Shown: positions 45,198 through 58,374 of the stretch, one piece after another
How positions within the stretch are numbered: position 1 is the stretch's first letter
Layout: each line of letters begins with the position of its first letter
Origin: Megaustenia siamemsis
Taxonomy: Eukaryota; Mollusca; Gastropoda; Stylommatophora; Ariophantidae
DNA length: 64,000 bases
Direction: 5' to 3'
Assembly: GCA_032433765.1 (NCBI GenBank)
Contig: JAVIAB010000160.1
Location: 31,523,121-31,587,120 of the forward strand
Program-made: the position numbers and the translations under genes
The notes under the pieces: model-generated
The model's input: only the letters and a program-made list of their open reading frames with translations
The model's database searches: none
Told to the model about the DNA's origin: nothing

Positions 45198-46671
45198 CCT
45201 TGACTTTATTGCTCTTGAATGTTCCGGTGTCTTTGACAAGTTATGAGTTAACAAGAACGTATTCCTCGCATGTCGCGGGTATGAAGGGTGGTCACCATTT
45301 TCGCTATTTTACTTTACCATCGAGGAGCGCGTGGCCTGGCGGCTGAGATCAACTGTTTTGTTGCCTGAAGAGCAGGCGTACGGTGTTTGAAACCAGCGGT
45401 AGACAGAGAGGGCTTTTTCTATCGGGGTGAAATAAAAATCCTAAGTTTCAAACGTCGTGGCGACTGTTTTGACCAAGCGACATTTATCCTTTATCCCTCT
45501 TTTCCAATCGTGAGACCCCCCCCCCCCTCCCCCGACATACAACAGCAATTGTGATATGTGTCATAAAGAGAGGTTTTTTTTTTACTTTTTTTTTAAATTT
45601 ACTTTAGTCTGTTCACATGTCCTCATCATACCTCACTTCACTTTATTTTTCTGTTACAGATGCTTATTCCAATTTTAATTCTTTCCCCTTATTCCTTTAT
45701 TGTCACCAGTTAATTGTTTTCCTTTTTGTTTCTACTTCCACTCCCCAAACACCAATTCACTGGTTGTATTCTGCTGTGTGCTTTGAATATCTTCAATCAA
45801 TTCGTTGGTTACACACTATTCAAGTGTTTTCAATATCGTGTTACATATTTGTTTAGCGTGACAAGAAAACAAATATTTGCGTGCACTATGCCGCTTCTAT
45901 TGCCACTCGTCGCTCGCGAAAACAAGTTCAGGTGACATCAATATCCACTCATCTTTCTCGCTATCTCCAACTGGTTGTAAAACTCGAGTATCCAATGACC
46001 AAGTAACAACAGGGCTTCTCCCATTGTAGTAATTCTCCTGAACCGGATGAAAAAAAAAACATGTGATATTACGATGTTCCTAAAGATTTATAGTGGACAT
46101 CCATTACAATTTGAATTGTACTGAAATTGCAGCAGTAAAATTGCAGCAGTAAAATTGCTCCAACGCGTGGAGCACAAAACTCAAGTTCTATATTGCTGAA
46201 AGTTATTTTCTGTGAAGAAAAAGTAAACACCGAATTTTAAATTCGTTTGGTTTAATTTAACGTTGGCACATAGCATGAGGGATGCTGTCGTGGGTATAAG
46301 AACACTCAAAGACCGTAAACATGTGAACCTTTGTTTAGTGTTTAGTTTAATCAGTTCTCGGTCTGACTTTACGGCTCGTGCATCTCAAGCGTGCAGAAGG
46401 ACCTCACTGTACGTGCAACATGTAACAGCGGACGTGTAGAATAAGGCATGAAACCGCTGACGTTAAAAGCTGTAATCAGCTTTAATTTAAGTTCTGCTGC
46501 AACACTACGATTAACAAGCTGTACTCTCACTACATCCGGCACTCAATAATCTGATCAGTACTTTAGTCTGGTCACAATGATTTTTTTGATTATCTAATTT
46601 TATATCTGCCGGCCTTTACTATCATCCGTGGCCTATAGTCAGACTTGCATTAGCACACAGTTCTCTGATCT
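45198..46671. other. No recognisable gene
   Basis: C-run at about 45516-45534 and T-runs at 45573-45594. Several short frames (45617-45935) in T-rich DNA are not convincing. Confidence 0.5.
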
Positions 46672-47010
46672 TGGGGGCCACGGTAGCCTAGTTGGGAAAA
46701 CGACCCGACTAAGTTACCGACAACCCGTGTTCGATTCCCGCTGGAAGCAGTGTGTTGTAGCACGAGTTGTACTCGTTGTTGAAAAAAAAATGATATCCCC
46801 GCGGCCGACCCAACCGCTAGCAGAAATGAGTACCAGGGTAGTACTCAGTGAAGCTGAGGAATGCCGCCTCGCATCGTGAGTTTCGATGCTTGAAGCGACA
46901 CTATCCAGAAGTCTCCGAACACTTCTGTATAGGCGGCCGAGCACATATGGGTGAAAACTCGCGTGATAAGACACCTATTCAAGTCTGGTACTTTACCTTT
47001 TACCTTACAG
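46672..47010 (+). mobile_element. tRNA-derived SINE, family 2
   Basis: Second copy of 27039-27365: head GGGGGCCACGGTAGCCTAGTTGG, B box GTTCGATTCCC (about 46729), TATAGGCGGCCGAGCACATA and TTCAAGTCTGGTACTTTACC near the end. Confidence 0.9.
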
Positions 47011-47464
47011 TTCTCTGATTGTCTACTAACTATTTGCTAATTATTCCCAAATATTTTCACCTTCTACTGCTGTGACTCAGCAATCAGTCAATGACTAACA
47101 TCGAGTTGTACTAGTAGATATTCAGTCGCCTCAGAGATATATACAACTATACTGGAAACCCCCTCCACCGCCCCCTTTTTTTCCGCACCCCACTCCTCCA
47201 ATATCAGAAGGTGCTAAATTTAAAAAAAGAAAGTATGAGTCATCTTGTGTCCAGCTTATATAGAAAGCCACCAGTTGAAGTCCAGACAATTCTGAAACAT
47301 AAGTCGTTTGTTTATGATTACTTTTGCTATAAAGTTTCCCTATATTGTCGTCAACTTAATCCTCACTTGTGATTTCACAACTTTAAAGGCTATGCTTGGT
47401 CTTCTGTTTCTACCAACAGCGAAAACCTTACATAGAGTCTTGTGTCTCAGGTCTGGGCAGAGAT
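47011..47464. other. No recognisable gene
   Basis: Pyrimidine-rich tract at about 47160-47200. The frames at 47308-47623 run into the satellite and are not genes. Confidence 0.5.
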
Positions 47465-50400
47465 CCGTGCATGGTCACGCATGGTCATCCAGTTAGCAAT
47501 GGTCACGCACGGGTCATCCAGTTAGCAATGGTCACGCACTGGTCACGCACGGGTCATCCAGTTAGCAATGATCACGCACGGGTCATCCAGTTAGCAGTGG
47601 TCACGCACGGGTCATCCAGTTAGCAGTGGTCACGCACGGGTCATCCAGTTAGCAATGATCACGCACGGGTCATCCAGTTAGCAATGATCACGCACGGGTC
47701 ATCCAGTTAGCAATGATCACGCACGGGTCATCCAGTTAGCAATTGTCACGCACGGGTCATCCAGTTAGCAATGATCACGCACGGGTCATCCAGTTAGCAA
47801 TTGTCACGCACGGGTCATCCAGTTAGCAATGATCACGCACGGGTCATCCAGTTAGCAATGGTCACGCACGGGTCATCCAGTTAGCAATGGTCACGCACTG
47901 GTCACGCACGGGTCATCCAGTTAGCAATGATCACGCACGGGTCATCCAGTTAACAATGGTCACGCACGGGTCATCCAGTTAGCAATTGTCACGCACGGGT
48001 CATCCAGTTAGCAATGATCACGCACGGGTCATCCAGTTAGCAATTGTCACGCACGGTTCATCCAGTTAGCAATTGTCACGCACGGTTCATCCAGTTAGCA
48101 ATTGTCACGCACGGTTCATCCAGTTAGCAATTGTCACGCACGGTTCATCCAGTTAGCAATGGTCACGCACGGGTCATCCAGTTAGCAATGGTCACGCACG
48201 AGTCATCCAGTTAGCAATGGTCACGCACGGGTCATCCAGTTAGCAATGGTCACGCACGGGTCATCCAGTTAGCAATGATCACGCACGGGTCATCCAGTTA
48301 GCAATGATCACGCACGGGTCATCCAGTTAGCAATGATCACGCACGGGTCATCCAGTTAGCAATTGTCACGCACGGGTCATCCAGTTAGCAATGATCACGC
48401 ACGGGTCATCCAGTTAGCAATGATCACGCACGGGTCATCCAGTTAGCAATGATCACGCACGGGTCATCCAGTTAGCAATGATCACGCACGGGTCATCCAG
48501 TTAGCAATGATCACGCACAGGTCATCCAGTTAGCAATGATCACGCACGGGTCATCCAGTTAGCAATGATCTCGCACGGGTCATCCAGTTAGCAATGATCA
48601 CGCACGGGTCATCCAGTTAGCAATGGTCACGCACGGGTCATTCAAATAGCAATGGTCACGCACGGGTCATCCAGTTAGCAATGGTCACGCACGGGTCACC
48701 CAGTTAGCAATGGTCACGCACGGGTCATTCAAATAGCAATGGTCACGCACGGGTCATCCAGTTAGCAATGGTCACGCACGGGTCATTCAGATGGCAGTGG
48801 TCACGCACTGGTCATCCAGTTAGCAATGGTCACGCACTGGTCATCAAGTTAGCAATGGTAATGCACTGGTCATCCAGTTAGCAATGATCACGCACGGGTC
48901 ATTCAGTTAACGATGATCACGCACGAGTCATTCAGTTAACAATGATCACGCACGGGTCATTCAGTTAGCAATGGTCACGCACTGGTCATCCAGTTAGCAA
49001 TGACCACGCACGGGTCATCCAGTTAACAATGATCACGCACGGGTCATTAAGTTAGCAATGGTCACGCACTGGTCATCCAGTTAGCAATGATCAAGCACGG
49101 GTTATCCAGTTAGCAATGGTCACGCACGGGTCATCCAGTTAGCAATGGTCACGCACGGGTCATCCAGTTAGCAATGGTCACGCACTGGTCATCCAGTTAG
49201 CAGTGGTCAGGCACGGCTCATCCAGATAGCACCAGTCGCGCACGGGTCATCCAGTTAACAATGGTCACGCACGGGTCATGCAGTTAGCAATGGTCACGCA
49301 CGAGTCATCCAGTTAGCACCGGTCGCGCACGGGTCATCCAGTTAGCAATGATCACGCACGAGTCATCCAGTTAGCAATGGTCACGCACGGTTCATCCAGT
49401 TAACAATGGTCACGCACGGGTCATCCAGTTAGCAATGGTCACGCACGGTTCATCCAGTTAGCAATGGTCACGCACGGTTCATCCAGTTAACAATGGTCAC
49501 GCACGGGTCATCCAGTTAGCAATGGTCACGCACGGTTCATCCAGTTAGCAATGATCACGCACGAGTCATCCAGTTAACAATGGTCACGCACGGTTCATCC
49601 AGTTAACAATGGTCACGCACGGGTCATCCAGTTAGCAATGATCACGCACGGGTCATCCAGTTAGCAGTGGTCACGCACGGGTCATCCAGTTAGCAATGGT
49701 CACGCACGGTTCATCCAGTTAACAATGGTCACGCACGGGTCATCCAGTTAGCAGTGGTCACGCACGGGTCATCCAGTTAGCAATGGTCACGCACGGTTCA
49801 TCCAGTTAACAATGGTCACGCACGGGTCATCCAGTTAGCAATGATCACGCACGGGTCATCCAGTTAGCAGTGGTCACGCACGGGTCATCCAGTTAGCAAT
49901 GGTCACGCACGGGTCATCCAGTTAGCAATGGTCACGCACTGGTCACCCAGTTAGCAATGGTCATGCACGGGTCATTCAGTTAGCAATGGTCGCGCACTGG
50001 TCATCCAGGTAGCAATGGTCACGCACTGGTCATCCAGTTAGCAGTGGTCACGCACTGGTCATCCAGTTAGCAATGATCACGCACGGGTCATCCAGTTAAC
50101 AATGGTCACGCACTGGTCATCCAGTTAGCAATGGTCACGCACTGGTCATCCAGTTAGCAATGAACAAGCACGGGTCATCCAGTTAGCAGTGGTCAGGCAC
50201 GGATCATCCAGATAGCACCAGTCGCGCACGGGTCATCCAGTTAGCAATGGTCACGCACGGGTCATCCAGTTAGCACCGGTCGCGGACGGGTCATCCAGTT
50301 AGCAATGGTCACGCACGGGTCATCAAGCTAGCAATGGTCACGCACGGGTCGTCCAATTAACAATGGTCACGCACGGGTCATCCAGATAGCACCAGTCGCG

Positions 50401-51215
50401 CACGGGTCATCCAGTTACCAATGATTACGCACTGGTCATCCAGTTAGCAATGATCACCCACGGGTCATTCAGTTAGGAATGATCACCCACGGGTCATTCA
50501 GTTAGCAATGATCACCCACGGGTCATTCAGTTAGGAATGATCACCCACGGGTCATTCAGTTAGGAATGATCACCCACGGGTCATTCAGTTAGCAATGATC
50601 ACCCACGGGTCATTCAGTTAGCAATGATCACCCACGGGTCATTCAGTTAGGAATGATCACCCACGGGTCATTCAGTTAGCAATGATCACCCACGGGTCAT
50701 TCAGTTAGCAATGATCACCCACGGGTCATTCAGTTAGCAATGATCACCACGGGTCATTCAGTTAGCACTGATCACCCACGGGTCATTCAGTTAGCACTGA
50801 TCACGCACGGGTCATTCAGTTAGCAATGATCACCCACGGGTCATTCAGTTAGCAATGATCACCCACGGGTCATTCAGTTAGCAATGATCACCCACGGGTC
50901 ATTCAGTTAGCAATGATCACCCACGGGTCATTCAGTTAGCACTGATCACGCACGGGTCATTCAGTTATCAATGATCACCCACGTGTCATCCAGTTAGCAA
51001 TGATCACCCACGTGTCATCCAGTTAGCAATGATCACCCACGTGTCATCCAGTTAGCAATGATCACCCACGTGTCATCCAGTTAGCAATGATCACCCACGT
51101 GTCATCCAGTTAGCAATGATCACCCACGGGTCATCCAGTTAGCAATGATCACCCACGGGTCATCCAGTTAGCAATGATCACCCACGTGTCATTCAGTTAG
51201 CAATGATCACGCCAT
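47465..51215. repeat. 3.7-kb satellite of 29-bp monomers, about 129 copies
   Basis: The monomer contains GTCACGCACGGGTCATCCAG followed by TTAGCAATG. Variants cluster: TGGTCACGC and TGATCACGC types through about 50450, TTGTCACGC at about 47740-48130, a GCACCGGTCGCGC type near 49200-49330 and 50210-50400, CACCCACGGGTCATTCAG at 50455-50970 and CACCCACGTGTCATCC at 50975-51190. A few units contain a partial internal duplication (CACTGGTCACGCACGGG, for example near 47538 and 47895). Clustering implies local homogenisation by unequal exchange. There are no unique spacers, so it is not CRISPR-like. Confidence 0.95.
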
Positions 51216-52221
51216 GGTCATTTGTATTCACCTTAGCAAAGGTCACTACGCTCAATTGATGATCGTATTGTCACACATAACTTGGCCTTATAGGCGTCAA
51301 TGTTCACATGCAACGTTAGGAACAACCAAGATGAGGGATACATGATAGGTAGAAGCGACTGTAGCATTGTGGCATCAGAGATTTTCTTCAAAAGAGTGTG
51401 AGGAAGTTAAAGAAAAGAGAAATGTAGAGTTAACATCGCTATATCTGAACTAATCAGCATTGAAATGTTAATATTTCTAAGGTAGATAGACAGATATACA
51501 GACATACAGACATAGAGATAAATAGAGAGACAGACATACCGAGAAAGATGGATGGATAGACAGAGAGGGGTCGAGAGTCGAGAGACACAGAGAGAAATAT
51601 TGAGGTAGTAATAGAGAGATAAAGAGTGATAGAGAGGCAGAGAGAGATCAAGGAAAAGAGACATAGACTGAGATATAGAAAGAGATAGAGAAAGTGAACG
51701 CTTTACAGCGTTGTTTCGGCGTGACACACGATGTTGATAATCCGTGGCCATTTCAGGCTGAAACCCATGTTGACGTCAAGCTCTGTGCGGCGAGCTTAAT
51801 TTAGGAGTCTTCAAAGTGTAGGTAGCCCTCTATCTAAACGGGGGACACACTGTTATAATCGTTACTGCATTTCAAGAAATACGTTTTTCCTCTTGTGGTC
51901 TTTAATTTCTGTGCATGGTAACCACTGTAGTCATGTCATTATCTGACGTCAGCGTTCCACGTTGGCAGATTATAAGTCAAAGGAACATTTACAAGAAAAC
52001 ATCGGCAGGAAGTCGATGGACATTAAAATAAAAGCAAAAACTAAAGAATAAAATACGAATAGTTTCTCCTGAAATATTTGAAAACAGCTTAGATCAAAGG
52101 AGCAGAAAGGGATAAATATCAGTTATATGGAATGGAATAACAAAGTGGTTAAAACATAAGGAAAAATTAAAAAATAAAAAAATGGTATGTAAGAAGCTTT
52201 ACGTGACAAGTGGACGACACA
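51216..52221. other. No gene; GA-rich tract
   Basis: 51480-51690 is an irregular TAGACAGACATA / GAGAGA tract opening Ser/Leu-rich minus frames. Otherwise unrecognised. Confidence 0.6.
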
Positions 52222-52258
52222 GACTAAACAACGTTTCGGCTCAATAGGCCTTCATCAG
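52222..52258 (-). ncRNA. Hammerhead-ribozyme-like motif, tentative
   Basis: Minus strand: CTGATGA (52258-52252), a GGC/GCC stem II, GAAAC (52237-52233), an 8-nt loop, then GTC (52224-52222). The order and spacing resemble the minimal hammerheads of Penelope-like retroelements (short AC/GT stem III, GTC cleavage triplet). Against it: one extra A before stem II, and no good stem I in the flanks. Confidence 0.25.
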
Positions 52259-52924
52259 GAACAAACAAAAAAAAACACACACACAAAACTGATAACGAAA
52301 CAACCAAAACAAAAACAATCGAAATGTGTTAAATAAAACAACAAAAATAAATAAAACTATCCTGTAAAATCCAAAATAAAATCGTAACCAAGTGCGGCTG
52401 TCGTGAACGTCGAAAATCGTGCCAAAAAGTGCGTAAATGTAAACAGAACCAGAGGAGTTAACACAGGGGTCAGTGTGCAAACACAAAGGAGAAAGAATCG
52501 AATAGTAGACTGACAGGTGTAAAAAGACGCTAAGAGTGAGATGTCTGAGAGTGGGGTACAGTAAAAATAAATGAGGGCTAAGAAGCACAGAAACAAATTA
52601 TAGAGGAGAAAACCGAAGTGTCTCATAAGGACTAGAGGAGAAGAACTATAAAAAGCATGGCATAGTAAGTAGACCAAAGAACCCAAATATGTATAGTAGA
52701 GAAGGCTATGCAAAAGTTACTATTGTATGTTTAAAACATACAATAGTAGTCACATGACATATTGTTAATGCTAATAAGTAAGAGTGACACTGCACCTTCT
52801 GCAGTAACGTCCAGGTAGAATGGACGGATCTTTATAAAATGTAGTTCTTCCAGGAGAGTTTTTTTCACACTCAATACAACAATAAAAATTTTTGAATAAT
52901 TTTTGCTCGGCAGCCATGGTTTTG
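52259..52924. other. No recognisable gene
   Basis: A-rich tracts at about 52262-52350. The minus frames 52713-52241 are Phe/Leu-rich low-complexity without a recognisable domain. Confidence 0.5.
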
Positions 52925-53290
52925 AAAAGATTTAGCACTTTTCGTAAATGTTTTAAAAAGATTTAACACTTTTCGCAAAAGTTTTAAACAATAGTTAGCA
53001 CTTTTCGCAAATGTTTTAAAAAGATTTAGCACTTTCCGCATAGGCTTTGAAAAGATTTAGCGCTTTCCACAAAGGTTTAAACAAATATTGCACTTTCAGC
53101 AAAAGAATTTGAAATGATTTAATACTTTTCGCAAATGAAAAGATTTAGCGCTTTCCACAAAGGTTTAAACAAATATTGCACTTTCAGCAAAGAATTTGAA
53201 AAGATTTAGTACTTTTCGCAAAGGTTTAGAAAATATTTAATACTTTCCGCAAAGGTTTTGAAAAGATTTAGCATATTAATATACATTTTC
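52925..53290. repeat. Degenerate about 32-bp AT-rich repeat
   Basis: Recurrent AAAAGATTTAGCACTTT and CGCAAAGGTTTTGAA with frequent substitutions. About 11 units. Confidence 0.75.
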
Positions 53291-53384
53291 ACAGATTTAA
53301 CACGGGCAATAAAGGTTATTAAATGATTTAAAACTGTATAAAAAAATATCTACGCATTTTAAAATAGTCTGTAAGTATTTGATA

Positions 53385-53545
53385 GATTTGGATGATTAGT
53401 GATTAATTTGAAAGATTTAGATGATTAGTGATTAATTTGAAAGATTTAGATGATTAGTGATTAATTTGAAAGATTTAGATGATTAGTGATTAATTTGAAA
53501 GATTTAGATGATTAGTGATTAATTTGAAAGATTTAGATGATCATT
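53385..53545. repeat. 29-bp minisatellite, about 5.5 copies
   Basis: The unit contains GATTAGTGATTAATTTGAAA then GATTTAGAT. Nearly perfect. Confidence 0.9.
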
Positions 53546-53599
53546 AGAAAGATAGTCAGTGGAACATGACTAAGACGTTTGAAAAAATGAAAACAGCAA

Positions 53600-53850
53600 G
53601 TATGGTTCTTTCAAAGGTCTAGAATGTACTTTGACAGGTTTAGTATGGTCTTTGAAATGTTTAAAGTGCTTTGAAAGATTCGGTATGCTCTTTGAAATGT
53701 TTAGTATGTTAATTGAAAGGTTTAGTATATACATTGAAAGGTTTAATATGGTCTTTTGACAGATTTATTATATTATTTGAAAGGTTTAATATGTTCTTTG
53801 AAAGGTCTAATATGCTCTTTGAAAGGTTTAGCATACTCTATGAAAGTCCT
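53600..53850. repeat. Degenerate about 25-bp repeat
   Basis: Recurrent CTTTGAAAGGTTTAGTATG with many changes. About 9 units. Confidence 0.7.
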
Positions 53851-53954
53851 AGCAGAAATAGATTTTGATAACGCCAGTATAGATCGTTAATAGATTCATT
53901 ATGAGTTTCACAACAAAAATCCCTCATAGACTCAGTGCATCCTTTAAAGGCATT

Positions 53955-54290
53955 TAAAAGATTGAGTACATCTAGTGAAGATATGTTAAAGATTGAGTAC
54001 ATCTAGTGAAGATATGTTAAAGATTGAGTACATCTAGTGAAGATGTGTTAAAGATTGAGTACATCTAGTGAAGATATATTAAAGATTGAGTACATCTAGT
54101 GAAGATATGTTAAAGATTGAGTACATCTAGTGAAGATATATTAAAGATTGAGTACATCTAGTGAAGATGTGTTAAAGATTGAGTACATCTAGTAAAGATA
54201 ATTAAAGATTTAGTACATCTAGTGAAGATATATTAAAGATTTAGTACATCTAGTGAAGATATATTAAAGATTTAGTACATCTAGTAAAAG
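53955..54290. repeat. 31-bp minisatellite, about 11 copies
   Basis: The unit contains AAAGATTGAGTACATCTAGT then GAAGATAT(G/A)TT. The last copies change GATTGAG to GATTTAG. Confidence 0.9.
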
Positions 54291-54317
54291 TTTTCTTTAA
54301 AGAATTAGCACTATCAG

Positions 54318-54840
54318 AGCCTTAGACTATTCAAATCAAACGTACTATTAACCCATACGTGTGTATGTGAGAGCTGGAAAAAATAAGAGACATAGAAACA
54401 AAGTTGAACGCATTTGAAAATAAATGTCTAAGGAAATACTAGGGAAATAGCGTAGAATGAATTCAAAACAAACGAGGAAATTATAGAAATCGCCAATCAA
54501 CCACTATCTTCAGTAATAAAGAAAGACGATGGTCATATGTTGGACATGTGATGAGAAGAGATAATAACCGAATAGCAAAGCACGCCCTCAAGTGGGAAGC
54601 AATAGGTAGGAGGAAAAGAGTCCGACCCAGAGAAACACTGAAAGAATATTGATAAGAGAGGCAAAGGCAGCAGGAATCGACTCGCTCAATGAGATCGAGA
54701 TGCCTGCATAGAACAGAGACAAATAGCGAGATTTGATAAAAGATCTTTGCAATGATTGAGACTGCTAGGAAGACAATTTCAAAACAGGGAAAGAGTATCT
54801 GAGTCTGTGCCCTATGGGCTGACTCCGACTCAAAAGGTTG
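54318..54840 (+). mobile_element. Family E LINE 3' fragment, decayed
   Basis: Matches 21165-21690 from CTATTCAAATCAAA(C/T)GTACT through CCCTATGGGC, but with several one-base losses that destroy the frame. Flanked by the 31-bp array on its left. Confidence 0.85.
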
Positions 54841-56569
54841 GTAGGGAGATAGAAAGATTTAGCACGAATATGAAGGTTCTTAAAGACAGTGAATGCGAGC
54901 AGCGAAAGTCTTTACAATTTTTGTTGCGCCACAGTACACAAAGTGTGAAACCTCTGGTCTCAATATAACAGTGCAATGTTTTCCACTGACGGATTTATAA
55001 TTGTACTTGAAACGTTCTGAAGATCAGAAGTATCGCGGATACAGCCAGACCGAAGTGAAGTAAATGTATCATGTTATCAAAGAGAACGAAATCACGGGTT
55101 GTATAGTTCTTATTGATTAATTCAGTGAAAGTCACTGGTGCGGTGTATTTTCCTCAGTAGAACAAATCGTGACAGGGCTTTCAGTCAATTACAAGATTGC
55201 TTAACAATCAGACGTGAGTATTGCCTTTGCGTAATGTTATTTTATTTTCTATTATAGTACTGCTTTTTTAACCCGACAGATTTCTTTCTGAGTAGTACAG
55301 TGTAGATGTAGGAAATAGGCGAAGAGTACGATACCTCTTTGTGAGGGTCATGAAAATAATATAGTAGATAATTTAAAAAAAAAAGAAAGATAAGATGGGC
55401 GTAATCTAGGAGAAAGTACCGCCATGATATCTTGAACTAATGGAAAATATTATCAAAGCAAACACAATATTAAGAATATTGGAGCAAATAATTACCGTAG
55501 AAATCCTCTAGTGGCGCGACATTTTTGTTGCTGCAGAGAATTGTGGGAAATATGTTAGTATAGCGTCGTCTGACGTATAATTTCGGGTAATGTTATTTTT
55601 TTTAGAAATAGGTTATGTGAATGTTGACGTAACGATGATTACATTTACGATTTTTTTTTAATTGCAGGGACTTCGCGTTATAGTTTTCTCTGTCGTGTAA
55701 AAATATAATTGGAAAATTAATCTATTTTTATATCGGATGGTTAAACAATATGGAACCCGGCCCTCCCTCATTGAGAAACGTTTACGTATTTTATATCCAG
55801 GACAAGTCCTGTCTTTTATACTTCCCGCTGTCTATTTTCATTATCTCTACAATTCTGAATGGTAATTACATATTGACAATTGTCAGTGATGAACGCACCC
55901 ACCTCTTCCTACCTTTCACGTTCACAGCGTCATCTGTTAGCGCGACTCAATCCTAACTACATTAACCAGTATCGTTTTTCTGATTGATTGCTTATTCATA
56001 CAGCGAATATGGGCTATTAACCTTTATGTTAAGCGCTATGATATCACTGATATTTTCTCATGTATGTCCATTTAATTGGCATTGGAGTGGATACCTTTTT
56101 TTGAGTATCATCAGCATCAAGTGCCCGGCAGTAAGAAATTTAATTAAACGGTTATCGTAGTAAATATATTCTGAAATTGTCCAAACTCTATAATCAATGA
56201 GGTAATTGTTTTACTGCTATGCCGAACACGCAAAGTATCAGAACATCGGCTTAGGTAGACTAAACTTAAACCTTACCATTTGACTAGATTTCATTCATTA
56301 TACCTTGTGTGAGAGTGCTTCCATAATTCGCGAATTTATTTTCTATCAAATGATACGTAATTATTTCACAGAAATAAAACAGCTGTAAATTTGTACTCAG
56401 TTCTCTTCAGAATAATATTGGAATCTGGGGCGTTTTTCAGCCGCAACTGTTCTGAACGCGCTCCGGTGAAAACTAAAGACTATAAGAGTCGCTAGAGTTT
56501 ACAGCTCAGTTCCTGCCCGTTTTAATCTCATTTGATCAATGTAATAACGATAATATGATCATTTGATAA
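54841..56569. other. No recognisable gene
   Basis: Unique-looking AT-rich DNA. The 68-codon frame 55750-55956 is unrecognised. No splice-bounded coding block is evident. Confidence 0.5.
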
Positions 56570-57475
56570 ATTTGGTTATTTGGTTATGGAAGGCCCCGGT
56601 ATCACTGCAAACGAATTAAAATCCATAATTGCTCAACCGCCCGTGCCAGTGGAATCATCCGAATCACTAACTCATCTCCCAAACAAAGAAGGCAGCTGTA
56701 GTCCCCATCATAGCAGTCTCAGCACACGCCAAAAGACATTAGACGAAACCGCACAGAAAGTTAACACAGCCAACTGTTCCCTGTCATACGATATCAGCAT
56801 TCATCGCAAGCAATTGAATATCGGAACCATAAAAATTGATAAATATAATGCACATGTAAGTATAACCGTATTTCAATTCAAATAAATGTAGGAATTTAAA
56901 TATGTAGGAAGTCTAATGATAAACGACAATTCACAAACAGCAGAAATAGACACAAGATGCAACAAAGGTTGTCAAATCATCGAACAGCTATCGCCACTAT
57001 TGACCAACAAGGAGATAACTCTAGAGGCAAAACGGGCACTCTACAATACAATCTTCATCACAACGTTGTGCTACCAATGCCAGTCATGGACCCTAGATGC
57101 AAGAACAATAAAAAAGTAACTACTACCGAGATGAAATGTGCTAGACAACTGACATAAAACTGCCTGGGAGATAAGATCAGAAATGAAGAAATGAGAAAAA
57201 AAGCTAGGAATAATTCCCTGCACAGAATAAATAAAGAAACAGCAGATAAAAGATTTTGCTGCACGGTAAGACAGCAATACCAAAACAAATAACGCAAGGT
57301 CCATTTAATAAACGTTGCGAGAATATGAGACTCTAGGGTCGACCTGGATAAAGTTGGATTTATGGAATATAAGAAAACTAGGACACATAACAGCAGTAGA
57401 TGTCAATAGAGGAATAAAAGACCTCAAATTATATATCGCCTCGACGCTGAAAGACAAATAATGAAGGAAAGAAGA
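56570..57475 (+). mobile_element. Family C LINE fragment, longest copy
   Basis: Begins GGTTATTTGGTTATGGAAGG. An open frame 56580-56885 has MEGPGITANELKSIIAQPP and NCSLSYDI. Then the family C C-terminal region: VGSLMINDNSQTAEIDTRC (about 56908), ARTIKK (about 57100), KCARQL, and a degenerate end to about 57470. It links the interspersed fragments at 28214 and 29340 to family C. RT is absent between the two parts. Confidence 0.75.
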
Positions 57476-58374
57476 AGCAGAATGCCTCAGAGGTCATGCA
57501 GATTACTCATGGTTTTCTCGTGGGATAGAGTTAAGATAACTTTCATTTGAGAGAGCGAGGAAAAAGTCCTGGTGAAATCTATACAACATGGCGTAGTCTG
57601 ATGGTCAGAATAGCAGAAACTGTGCCCTGGAAGTCACAGGCTAATGGATTGAATGAGCTTCTCATCTTTTCCGACGTCTATTGGTCTTGGTCAAGCATAT
57701 GCAAGACCCAATTAAAATATTCGTGCACTAGAAGCAAGGTGGACAATTCACCAGAGAGGGGTAGTAACTTAACATTTAACCCGAGTGGGAAAGAATATTT
57801 AGTCTGGACTGATGGTTGTCCGGATGAGTCAACACTGGCTACTAAAACTGCTGACTTTCCTAACAAGAAACGCAAGCGTCACAGACAAATTAGTGCTGAG
57901 AATGGGTACATTGGCTGCAAGGTGAAAACCTCTGTGAAACTGGAAATGTACAACTTGTGTCAGGTGCAAAGAAGACGATGAAGATAATATTTAAAAATAA
58001 TAGTGATACGAGAGGAATACCGATATGTTGAATGAAACGAAAGGAGCACGCTAAGGTCAAAATATGAAAATTAATATTTAGGTGAAAAAAAAAAGATAAT
58101 CACAGTGAACTGAATTACAAAGTGAAAAAAAAATAAACATCGTGGAATGCTAATCAAAATGCAAGCAAGCCGTGTGTTAGAAGAAAAATATAGTTACAAT
58201 GTAAATAAACTACAAAAACATCACATTTTTTTATATGGACCGAGCAATATCAAAATATGAAAATGAATATATTTTGTTTTTTAAAACACACATGCCAGAA
58301 AAGAATAAAAATAATGACTGCTATTGAAAACTAGAGGATTGGACAAATGAAAGTTTTAATATTCTTGAATCATC
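57476..58374. other. No recognised gene; one 144-codon open frame
   Basis: 57547-57981 (plus) is open with a mixed composition (YWSWSSICKT; NPSGKEYLVWTDGCPDES). It matches no family I know and lacks supporting signals. The remainder is AT-rich. Confidence 0.35.

Noticed and set aside
47465..51215. Possible CRISPR-like array
   Set aside because: 29-bp units are head to tail with no unique spacers, in a eukaryotic context, so it is a satellite.
52241..52713. Hydrophobic minus-strand frames
   Set aside because: A-rich strand read in complement. No domain, and two frames overlap.
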